The position numbers and the translations under genes are program-made. From NCBI GenBank assembly GCA_021779775.1, contig JAJYAB010000115.1:1-6157 (forward strand): a stretch of DNA of 6,157 nt. The letters run 5' to 3'. Under the pieces are notes generated by a model. The model made no database searches and had not been told where the DNA came from. It was given only the letters and a program-made list of their open reading frames with translations. This document shows, piece by piece, positions 1 through 5,333 of the stretch; position 1 is the stretch's first letter; each line of letters opens with the position of its first letter. The DNA comes from Actinomycetes bacterium (GTDB lineage Bacteria > Actinomycetota > Acidimicrobiia > Acidimicrobiales > UBA8190).

Positions 1-308
1 CCGACCTGGCGCTCGCCCGGTGTGTCGCAGCGGCGATCCGCGGCCCGACAGTACGGGCGCTCGGGCTCGACGTCGGCGGCCGGCTGCAGGTGTCGTGCAA
101 CCTGACCGCTCCGCAGATCACCGGGCCGGGGGCCGTACACGACGCAGTCGCCGCCATGGCACGACAGCACGGGGCCTCCGTCGACGCTGCCGAGCTGGTC
201 GGGCTGCTGCCGGCGGCCGTCCTCGCCGCTGAGCCACCGGAGCGATGGGCAGAGCTCGACCTGGATCCGGAACGCACCGTCGAGCGGCGCCTCGCCGGAC
301 GCTCCTAG
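1..308 (+). CDS. ftcD: Glutamate formimidoyltransferase, C-terminal part (5' end outside window)
   Basis: The first whole codon starts at base 3 and the frame stays open to TAG at 306-308, giving the last 101 residues. The enzyme moves the formimino group from N-formimino-L-glutamate to tetrahydrofolate, a cytoplasmic step of histidine degradation and one-carbon supply. Seen in the sequence: the stretch VRALGLDVGGRLQVSCNL (about residues 17-34 of the fragment), followed by a helical segment, then AELVGLLP and a tail with LDPERTVERRL. This order matches the C-terminal subdomain of the family as I remember it, including the VQVSMNL-like strand, the ELVGLVP motif and the terminal LERRL-like helix. 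Stand-alone bacterial versions are about 300 residues, so roughly two thirds lies upstream. No cyclodeaminase domain follows, so this is the single-domain form. The gene runs convergently into the whiB-like gene with only three bases between the stop codons. The family call rests on motif recall, not a search. Confidence 0.8.
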   Translation, partial: DLALARCVAAAIRGPTVRALGLDVGGRLQVSCNLTAPQITGPGAVHDAVAAMARQHGASVDAAELVGLLPAAVLAAEPPERWAELDLDPERTVERRLAGRS

Positions 309-311
309 GCG

Positions 312-608
312 TCAGGAGGCAGACGCGGTCGGGCAGCCCATGGCGCGTGCACGGCGCATGCGGCGCCGCTCGCGCTCCGACAGCCCACCCCAGATGCCGA
401 ACTTCTCTCCGTTGGCCAACGCGAACTCGAGGCAGTCTTCGCGCACGACGCAACCCCGGCACACCTCTTTCGCTTCTCGAGTCGAGGCGCCACGCTCGGG
501 AAAGAACAGATCGGGATCGACCCCCATGCAGTTCGCCTTGTCCTGCCAGTCGCGCTCTTGACGGCTGTACAGCAACTGGCGGCCGTACAACAACGAGCCA
601 ACATCCAT
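312..608 (-). CDS. whiB: WhiB-family iron-sulfur transcriptional regulator
   Basis: This 98-residue protein has the full WhiB signature. Four cysteines that would bind a [4Fe-4S] cluster are at 27, 50, 53 and 59 (C-x22-C-x2-C-x5-C). The GIWGG turn is at 71-75, followed by the basic tail LSERERRRMRR that contacts DNA. Known of the family: Wbl proteins sense redox state or nitric oxide through the cluster and act with the primary sigma factor or other regulators. The text from DWQDKANC through the tail is closest, from memory, to the WhiB/WhmD (WhiB2) group, which controls septation and development. The ATG at 608 was chosen because GAGGGGAGG lies seven bases upstream and the WhiB domain begins soon after. 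A start at 707 in the same frame would translate the upstream tandem repeat and is rejected. The gene is downstream of, and on the same strand as, the VWA gene, but a 243-bp gap with its own candidate control sites suggests independent transcription. Confidence 0.93.
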   Translation of the reverse strand: MDVGSLLYGRQLLYSRQERDWQDKANCMGVDPDLFFPERGASTREAKEVCRGCVVREDCLEFALANGEKFGIWGGLSERERRRMRRARAMGCPTASAS

Positions 609-615
609 CGGTCCG

Positions 616-624
616 CCTCCCCTC
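616..624 (-). promoter_or_regulatory. Ribosome binding site of the whiB-like gene
   Basis: On the minus strand the sequence reads GAGGGGAGG, then seven bases, then ATG at 608. This strong Shine-Dalgarno match decides the start codon over the in-frame upstream ATGs at 656 and 707. Those two lie inside the tandem repeat and have no comparable site. Confidence 0.8.
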
Positions 625-630
625 ACCACT

Positions 631-732
631 CCGTGGCATCGGTGTGTCCGTGGCATCGGTGTGTCCGTGGCATCGGTGTGTCCGTGGCACCGGGGTACCC
701 GTGACACCGGTGTACCCGTGGCACCAGTGTAA
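631..732. repeat. Six-copy 17-bp tandem repeat upstream of whiB
   Basis: Six head-to-tail units of 17 bp begin at 631, 648, 665, 682, 699 and 716. The first three are identical (CCGTGGCATCGGTGTGT). Units 4-6 are diverged: CCGTGGCACCGGGGTAC, CCGTGACACCGGTGTAC and CCGTGGCACCAGTGTAA. The array ends 22 bp before the whiB start codon and overlaps the palindrome at 722-743. The whiB-distal units carry the better dyads (ACACCGGTGT at 704-713 is a perfect 10-bp palindrome), while the whiB-proximal units are perfect copies of one another. This suggests recent expansion on the whiB side. Units are contiguous without spacers, so this is not a CRISPR array. The function is unknown; possibilities are an operator array or part of the 5' leader. 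Confidence 0.92.
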
Positions 733-745
733 TTACACTGGTGTC
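644..745. promoter_or_regulatory. Cluster of five GACAC/GTGTC pentamers, candidate WhiA sites
   Basis: GTGTC occurs at 644-648, 661-665, 678-682 and 741-745 (GACAC on the minus strand), and GACAC occurs on the plus strand at 703-707. Known: GACAC is the motif reported for Streptomyces WhiA, which acts jointly with WhiB. Three of the copies are forced by the tandem repeat and so are not independent. The link to WhiA is an inference from the motif and from the identity of the downstream gene. Confidence 0.35.
722..743. promoter_or_regulatory. Perfect 22-bp palindrome, probable operator upstream of whiB
   Basis: The half-site CACCAGTGTAA (722-732) is followed directly by its exact reverse complement TTACACTGGTG (733-743), with no spacer. 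The left arm is also repeat unit 6, so the palindrome closes the tandem array. Its AT-rich centre (GTGTAATTACAC) stands out in a high-GC region. On the minus strand it contains TACACT (731-726), a TANNNT-type -10 candidate, but no convincing -35 lies 16-18 bp upstream. A dimeric repressor bound here would cover that -10. I do not recognise the regulator. Confidence 0.6.
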
Positions 746-851
746 ATCTTCCTCCACGATCCGACAGGGTGCAAGGGGAAATCGCTCTTGTCGGGCTCAT
801 GATCCCACGATTAGCGGCAGGCGGGGTCTAAAGCAGTGCGGAGAGTGGCGA

Positions 852-2885
852 TCAGGCGCCGCGACGGTGGCTGCGGCTCGCCGAGCGGCGGTGCTCCAGG
901 AAGTCCACGAGCACGAAGTCGCCGAGGTTCTCTGGCGACGTGTAGAAGGCCCGGCCGCGGTTCAGACGGGCCATCTTCTCCACGAAGCCCTGGAGCCCCC
1001 GGTCGGGGTCGAGCATGAAGGTGTTGATCGTGATCCCCGCCTTCGTGCAGCGCGCCACCTCGGCCAATGTGGCCTGGACCGTCTCCGGCACCGGCGGGTA
1101 GTTGAAGAACACGTCGTAGTCACCAGCGGCGCCGCCGGGTATGACATGGGCCGTCGGCTCGCCATCGGTGATCATGACGATCTGCTTGGTGCCGGTCCGG
1201 TGAGCCAGCAGCCGGCGGCTGAGCATCAGGCCATGCTGCATGTTGGTGCCGTAGACGAAGTCCCACGACACCTCCGGCAAGTCCTCAGGGCGGATCTCGC
1301 GTGCCACCTCGGAGAACCCGACGAGCCCGAGATAGTCGCGCGGGAACCGCGTGGAGATCAGCGCATGGAAGGCCATGGCCACCTTCTTGGCGGCCAGGAA
1401 GTTGTCGCGCATGGGCATCGAGAGCGACAGGTCGACCATCAGCACCGTCGACGAGCGTTGGAGCGCTTCGGTCTGGTCGACCTCGAAGTCGTCGGGGTGG
1501 AGCTGCACGGGCGTACCCGCCCCCCTCCGCCGTACCGCGTTGTGCACCGTCCGCTCGATGTCGATGGTGAGCGGATCCCCGAACTCGTAGGGCTTGGTCG
1601 ATCCCTCGAGCTCCTGGCCGGTGCCGATCAGCGCGGTCCGGTGGCCGCCGAGCCGGTCTTTGGTGAGGCGCCGGAACAGCTCCGACAACGCCTGCTGGCC
1701 GATCCGCCGGATCCCGGCAGTGGTCAGCTCGAACCGCCCCTCCCGCTGCTCGATCAGCCCAGCCTCCTGGAGCTGGCGGGCCAGGCGCGCCAAGCTCTGC
1801 AAGGAACGGGCGCCGTCGTCACCCAGGTACTCGGCCGCCTGCTCCAGATCCACCTCTGCCAGCGCGCCGGGCGACGACGCCGACCGGAGGAACTGCTCCA
1901 GCTGGTCCATCTGCCCGAGCCGGCGAGCTGCCGCAGCCGCATCGGCCAACCCGAGGGGGTCCGATCCGGTGAAACCATGGCGACGGCCCCAGCCGGCTCC
2001 CGGCACCGCCTGGCGCAGGTTGCCGGCAAGGCGGTCGATCTGCCAGCGCAGGTCGACATCTTCGAACAGCGCTTGAGCCAGCGCCTGCAGCTGGGCACGT
2101 TGCTCGGGGCTCATCGAGTCGAGCATCGCCTGGGCAGCGGCCATCTGCTCGGCCAGCTGCTGGAGAAGCTCGTCGAGGTCCTGCGGGTTGCCCGGAAAGA
2201 AATCGCCGAACCGCTCCATGAACTGCTGGAACGTCGGGTCGAGAGGCTCGTCCACCAGGCGCTGCTCGAGCATCCGGTTCAGCGAGTCGAACATCTGCCG
2301 GGTCCGCTCGACCTGCTCCGGGTCGGGATCGGTCAGCGCCTGGGCCATGTCGTCGAAGAAGCTTCCGGCGATCTCCTGACGGAGCCGATCGACCAGCTCC
2401 TCGAAGTGCTGGCGGGCCTCCGACGACGTGAACTCGTAGTGCTGCAGGCTGTTGACCTGTCCGGCGAGGCCGTCGGGCAGCATCTGCAACTGCATGCTGC
2501 GCTCGGCGACCACCTCGTCGGTGACCTGGCGCCGCCGTTCGTCGCCCGAGGCACGGGCCTCTTGGGCGAGCGCGTCGAGCCCGGCGCGCTCTTCTGCCAG
2601 CACCTCCTGCAGCTCCTGCTGGATCTGCTGGTAGGGAGCGGCCAGCGAGCCGCGATCGAGCTCCTGCTGGCGGGCCTGGCGCAGGCGCTCCATCAGCTCG
2701 CGCAGACCCTGAACCCGCTCGCCGTCGGGACGTTCGAACCCGGCGTTGAGCAGCCGCCGTAGCGCCGAGTCTGGATCCCCGTGGTAGAGCAGGTCGTCCG
2801 ACAGCTCGGCGAACAGCCCGTCGAGCTCGTCGAGCTCGTCGCGCTGGGTGCCGTCCCACCGCGTGTAGTCCCATCGCCGGGTCAT
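852..2885 (-). CDS. Large VWA-domain protein, partner of the AAA+ ATPase
   Basis: This is a 677-residue protein. Its C-terminal third is a von Willebrand factor A domain (about 478-655) with a complete metal-ion-dependent adhesion site: DLSLS at 485-489, T547 in YGTNMQHG and D574 in ITDGEP. The N-terminal 340 or so residues are rich in Gln, Glu, Leu and Arg and predict as long helices, probably partly coiled coil. A short segment near 370-395 (EAGLIEQREGRFELTTAGIRRIG) looks like a winged-helix hairpin. A linker near 430-445 (PYEFGDPLTIDIERT) precedes the VWA domain. There is no signal peptide or membrane segment, so the protein is cytoplasmic. Size and layout match mycobacterial Rv0959, as I recall it. 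VWA proteins paired with MoxR-type ATPases usually present substrates to the ATPase. The start at 2885 was chosen because MTRRWDYTRWDGTQ looks like the usual N-terminus of the family. It lacks a clear Shine-Dalgarno sequence, which fits coupling to upstream translation. No cobalt- or magnesium-chelatase activity is implied. Confidence 0.88.
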   Translation of the reverse strand: MTRRWDYTRWDGTQRDELDELDGLFAELSDDLLYHGDPDSALRRLLNAGFERPDGERVQGLRELMERLRQARQQELDRGSLAAPYQQIQQELQEVLAEERAGLDALAQEARASGDERRRQVTDEVVAERSMQLQMLPDGLAGQVNSLQHYEFTSSEARQHFEELVDRLRQEIAGSFFDDMAQALTDPDPEQVERTRQMFDSLNRMLEQRLVDEPLDPTFQQFMERFGDFFPGNPQDLDELLQQLAEQMAAAQAMLDSMSPEQRAQLQALAQALFEDVDLRWQIDRLAGNLRQAVPGAGWGRRHGFTGSDPLGLADAAAAARRLGQMDQLEQFLRSASSPGALAEVDLEQAAEYLGDDGARSLQSLARLARQLQEAGLIEQREGRFELTTAGIRRIGQQALSELFRRLTKDRLGGHRTALIGTGQELEGSTKPYEFGDPLTIDIERTVHNAVRRRGAGTPVQLHPDDFEVDQTEALQRSSTVLMVDLSLSMPMRDNFLAAKKVAMAFHALISTRFPRDYLGLVGFSEVAREIRPEDLPEVSWDFVYGTNMQHGLMLSRRLLAHRTGTKQIVMITDGEPTAHVIPGGAAGDYDVFFNYPPVPETVQATLAEVARCTKAGITINTFMLDPDRGLQGFVEKMARLNRGRAFYTSPENLGDFVLVDFLEHRRSASRSHRRGA

Positions 2886-2926
2886 CGGGAACAGGTCATC
2901 GACGGGCCGCCGACGTGCGTTGTCAT
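2882..2926 (-). CDS. Possible 14-residue coupling peptide between the AAA+ and VWA genes
   Basis: The 37-bp gap between the two operon genes is bridged by a short frame encoding MTTHVGGPSMTCSR. Its ATG overlaps the stop of the AAA+ gene as ATGA (2926-2923), and its own TGA overlaps the ATG of the VWA gene as ATGA (2885-2882). Ribosomes finishing the ATPase could restart here and be delivered onto the VWA start, which has no clear ribosome binding site of its own. There is no homology evidence that the peptide itself matters, and chance is a real alternative. Confidence 0.3.
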   Translation of the reverse strand: MTTHVGGPSMTCSR

Positions 2927-4359
2927 CGGGCCCGGTAGGTCGCCTTGGCCCCGGCGGCGTCCTTGTTGAGGCGCTTGGAAAGATGGAGCCCCTCGAGCAC
3001 GAATTCCACGGTGCTGGCCAGCACCGCCGGATCTTCGCTGCCGGCGAGCGCGCCGACCGGGCCCCGCAGTGCCGGGACTTCGTCGAGCACGGACCGGTAC
3101 GACGCCGTCGGCAGGTCGTCGCCGGCATGCACGACCCGGGCGTCGTCGAAGGCCGAGACCACGGCACCCAGCTGGTCGGCCGGGCACCGGCGCCGGAACA
3201 CCGAGAGCACCGCCCCGGAGACGAGGCCCTGCAGGATGCGCTCCTCGCGGCCTTCCTCGAGCGCCTCGATCTCCACCTTTCCCTGCGTCGAGGCGGCAAG
3301 GGCCGCCAGGTCGCTCACCCGAGGCACGGCGTCGGGCTCGCCCAGATGCAGGGCGCGCCGCAGGGCGTTGGCCGCCAGCGTCTCGTAATTGGAGATGCTC
3401 AAGCGGACCGACACCCCCGACCGCTGGTTCACATGCGGGCTCTGGCGGGCCAATTGGGAGAGCTCCGCCACCACCTCGGCCATGAAGTCCGGCATCTGCA
3501 CGCCCGGCACGCCGTCGAAGTCGGCTGCCGGGCGGGCCTCCTGGCGGATGACGGCCAGCTCGGTGTCGACGTCCAGCGGGTAGTGGGTACGGATCTGTGC
3601 ACCGAACCGGTCCTTCAGGGGGGTGATGATCCGCCCACGGTTCGTGTAGTCCTCGGGGTTGGCGGTGGCCACGAGCACGATGTCGAGGGGCAGGCGCAAG
3701 CTGAACCCTCGTATCTGGACGTCGCGCTCCTCCAGCACGTTCAGCAGGCCGACCTGGATCCGCTCGGCCAGGTCGGGCAGCTCGTTGATCGCGAAGATGC
3801 CCCGGTTGGCCCGGGGCACCAACCCGTAGTGGATCGTCAGCTCGTCGGAGAGGTACCGGCCCTCCGCCACCTTGATCGGGTCCACCTCGCCGATGAGGTC
3901 GGCGATGGAAGTGTCGGGAGTGGCCAGCTTCTCCGCGAACCGCGCCTCGCGATGGATCCACCGGATCGGGGTGTCGTCACCCCGCTCGGCCACCAGGTCG
4001 CGGGCCGTCCGGGACACCGGGCGGTACGGATCGTCGCGCAGCTCGGACCCGCCGACAGCAGGCATCCATTCGTCGAGCAGGCTGGTCAGAGAGCGCACCA
4101 GCCGCGTCTTCGCCTGGCCACGCTCCCCGAGGAGGATGACGTCGTGCCCCGCCAACAGGGCGTTCTCCAACTGCGGCAACACGGTGTCCTCGAAGCCGAG
4201 GACACCTTCGACGAGGGGGCTCCCTGCAGCAATGCGTGCGGCCGTGTTGCGCCGGAGCTCCTCGTGGATGGGCAGCGAGGTCCAGCCCGAGCGTCGCAGC
4301 GCCCCCAAGGTCTGCGGCAGCTCAGGGGGTGGATCAGGGATGAGCGGTGCGGGGCGCAT
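2923..4359 (-). CDS. MoxR/magnesium-chelatase-like AAA+ ATPase
   Basis: This 478-residue protein has an AAA+ core. Walker A is GERGQAKT (78-85). The Walker B region is GIFAINELPDL (187-197), with Asn192-Glu193 instead of the usual Asp-Glu. Sensor 1 is ATANPED (231-237, N234), and an arginine-finger candidate, R251, lies in PLKDRFG. The insert with EVDPIKVAEGRYLSDELTIHYG (159-180) is typical of the ChlI/MoxR branch. A helical C-terminal lid with further helices follows. Length and text match mycobacterial Rv0958 as I remember it; that gene is annotated as a possible magnesium chelatase. No chlorophyll or cobalamin genes are nearby, so a chaperone role with the VWA protein encoded 37 bp downstream is more likely. 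The protein is probably a cytoplasmic hexamer. The start at 4359 lacks a clear Shine-Dalgarno sequence. A TAGGCT box seven bases before the ATG would place the transcript start at or next to the ATG, suggesting a leaderless message. It is divergent from the succinate dehydrogenase operon. Confidence 0.9.
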   Translation of the reverse strand: MRPAPLIPDPPPELPQTLGALRRSGWTSLPIHEELRRNTAARIAAGSPLVEGVLGFEDTVLPQLENALLAGHDVILLGERGQAKTRLVRSLTSLLDEWMPAVGGSELRDDPYRPVSRTARDLVAERGDDTPIRWIHREARFAEKLATPDTSIADLIGEVDPIKVAEGRYLSDELTIHYGLVPRANRGIFAINELPDLAERIQVGLLNVLEERDVQIRGFSLRLPLDIVLVATANPEDYTNRGRIITPLKDRFGAQIRTHYPLDVDTELAVIRQEARPAADFDGVPGVQMPDFMAEVVAELSQLARQSPHVNQRSGVSVRLSISNYETLAANALRRALHLGEPDAVPRVSDLAALAASTQGKVEIEALEEGREERILQGLVSGAVLSVFRRRCPADQLGAVVSAFDDARVVHAGDDLPTASYRSVLDEVPALRGPVGALAGSEDPAVLASTVEFVLEGLHLSKRLNKDAAGAKATYRAR

Positions 4360-4366
4360 GGCCCCG

Positions 4367-4372
4367 AGCCTA
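4367..4372 (-). promoter_or_regulatory. Candidate -10 box for a leaderless AAA+ transcript
   Basis: TAGGCT on the minus strand fits the TANNNT consensus of actinobacterial -10 elements and lies seven bases before the ATG at 4359. Transcription would then begin at about the A of the ATG. The absence of a ribosome binding site upstream of that ATG is consistent with this. No -35 element is evident. Confidence 0.35.
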
Positions 4373-4474
4373 GGGCCTGTGCCGTTCGCCGCGCGCGTGA
4401 CGACGAGGCGGTTTCGCCGCGAGCCGTCACCAGGTGGAAGGATGATCCGGTCCGCCAGGCGGTTCGTCGCAACC

Positions 4475-4483
4475 GAGGAGGAG
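4475..4483 (+). promoter_or_regulatory. Ribosome binding site of sdhC
   Basis: GAGGAGGAG lies ten bases before the GTG at 4494. This supports the GTG start, since the frame has no ATG in a comparable position. A GTG at 4484, nearer the site, is out of frame and stops after four codons. Confidence 0.7.
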
Positions 4484-4493
4484 TGAGAGAGGC

Positions 4494-5318
4494 GTGAGCA
4501 CGCTGCAGGAGATCAAACCGGTCCCCGTCGCGTTGGGAGGGGCACGTGGGGGGCCTCGTGCCCGCACGCTGCGGCCCGGCGGCTGGGGCACGGAGAAGTG
4601 GGTCACCTTCTCCGTGCTGACGGCCTTCGTCGTCTACTCCACCTGGGCGGCGTTCCAGAACGGCAACTTCTACGTCGGGGCAGGCCAGCACCGCGACCTG
4701 ATCTCGCCGTTCTACTCGCCCTGCCTGACACAGACCTGCACCCAGGGCGGGGGGGGCGGGCTCACCCTCCACTGGTGGACACTGTCGCCGGCGCTGCTGA
4801 TCCTCATCGTGCCGGGCGGGTTCCGGCTCACCTGCTACTACTACCGCAAGGCGTACTACCGGTCGTTCTGGCAGTCGCCCCCGGCCTGCGCTGTGGCCGA
4901 CGGCCACGACCGCTACACCGGAGAGACCCGCTTCCCGCTCGTCCTGCAGAACCTTCACCGCTACTTCTGGTACCTCGCGCTGATCTTCAACGTCATCTTG
5001 ACGGTAGACGCCGTGGTGTCGTTCCGCCTGCCGGGCGACGGCGGGATCGGGGCCAGCGTCGGCTCGCTGGTCCTGACCGCCAACGCGGTGCTCCTGTGGA
5101 TGTACTCGCTGTCCTGCCACTACTGCCGCCATGCGTGCGGCGGGCACGTCGACCAGTTCTCGAAGCACCCGGTGCGCCATCGGCTGTGGACACTCGTCAC
5201 CCCCCTGAACGCCAGGCACATGCAGCTCGCCTGGGCCAGCCTCATCATGGTCGCCCTGGCCGACGGCTACGTCCGGCTGGTGGCCAGCGGCGTCTTCACC
5301 GACCCCAAGATCTTCTGA
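4494..5318 (+). CDS. sdhC: Succinate dehydrogenase membrane-anchor subunit, Sdh1 type
   Basis: This is a 274-residue integral membrane protein with five hydrophobic segments at about 36-54, 94-112, 157-178, 186-207 and 243-264. It anchors the catalytic subunits and passes electrons to the quinone. The length equals, within a residue or so, that of mycobacterial Rv0249c as I recall it, and the C-terminal text (SCHYCRHACGG, FSKHPVRHRLW, LNARHMQLAWASL) matches that family from memory. A Cys/His cluster follows the fourth segment: C208, H209, C211, H213, C215 and H218. Other cysteines are at 77, 82, 114 and 132, and H93 and H155 flank membrane segments. Mycobacterial Sdh1 has been reported to carry a Rieske-type [2Fe-2S] cluster within its membrane part, and the CHxCxH motif is a plausible ligand set here. 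It is the first gene of the operon, with the flavoprotein gene 15 bp downstream. An eight-G run encodes part of the Gly85-Gly89 loop. Confidence 0.88.
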   Translation: MSTLQEIKPVPVALGGARGGPRARTLRPGGWGTEKWVTFSVLTAFVVYSTWAAFQNGNFYVGAGQHRDLISPFYSPCLTQTCTQGGGGGLTLHWWTLSPALLILIVPGGFRLTCYYYRKAYYRSFWQSPPACAVADGHDRYTGETRFPLVLQNLHRYFWYLALIFNVILTVDAVVSFRLPGDGGIGASVGSLVLTANAVLLWMYSLSCHYCRHACGGHVDQFSKHPVRHRLWTLVTPLNARHMQLAWASLIMVALADGYVRLVASGVFTDPKIF

Positions 5319-5333
5319 GCCGAGGACAACGTC

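Larger units (their letters stand above)
609..851. other. Intergenic region between the VWA gene and whiB
   Basis: The whiB-proximal half holds the ribosome binding site, the 17-bp repeat array and the palindrome. In the rest (744-851) I see no gene and no clear hairpin-plus-T terminator after the VWA stop codon. Read-through from the VWA operon toward whiB therefore cannot be excluded from sequence alone. Confidence 0.6.
4360..4493. promoter_or_regulatory. Divergent promoter region between the AAA+/VWA and sdh operons
   Basis: These 134 bp must hold the start signals for the succinate dehydrogenase operon (+), and probably those for the AAA+/VWA operon (-). The plus-strand side contains the sdhC ribosome binding site. 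I see no convincing plus-strand -35/-10 pair. Short GC-rich inverted repeats (for example GGCCC/GGGCC at 4360-4364 and 4373-4377) are no stronger than expected at this base composition. Confidence 0.5.

Noticed and set aside
312..707. A longer whiB-like protein starting at 707
   Set aside because: The extra 33 residues are a translation of the 17-bp repeats, and a strong ribosome binding site serves the ATG at 608.
631..732. Short CRISPR array
   Set aside because: The units are contiguous 17-mers with no spacers, and there are no cas genes.
726..774. A standard -35/-10 promoter for whiB (TTGCAC with TGTAAT)
   Set aside because: The two hexamers are 31 bp apart, far from the usual 16-18 bp.
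741..2762. A 673-codon open frame on the plus strand opposite the VWA gene
   Set aside because: High GC and the codon bias of the minus-strand gene keep the opposite frame open. The translation is a low-complexity mix of Leu, Arg, Gly, His and Gln with no motif, while the minus strand has an intact MIDAS domain.
2885..3299. An N-terminal extension of the VWA gene to 3299
   Set aside because: It would overlap the AAA+ coding sequence by more than 370 bp, is arginine-rich, and lacks family motifs. The expected N-terminus begins at 2885.
852..4359. A magnesium or cobalt chelatase operon
   Set aside because: Only the ATPase and VWA modules are present, with no large chelatase subunit or tetrapyrrole genes nearby. 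The pair matches the orphan Rv0958/Rv0959 type.
2920..4497. A 525-codon open frame on the plus strand opposite the AAA+ gene
   Set aside because: Same effect: the minus strand carries Walker A, Walker B and sensor motifs, and the plus-strand product has no recognisable domain.
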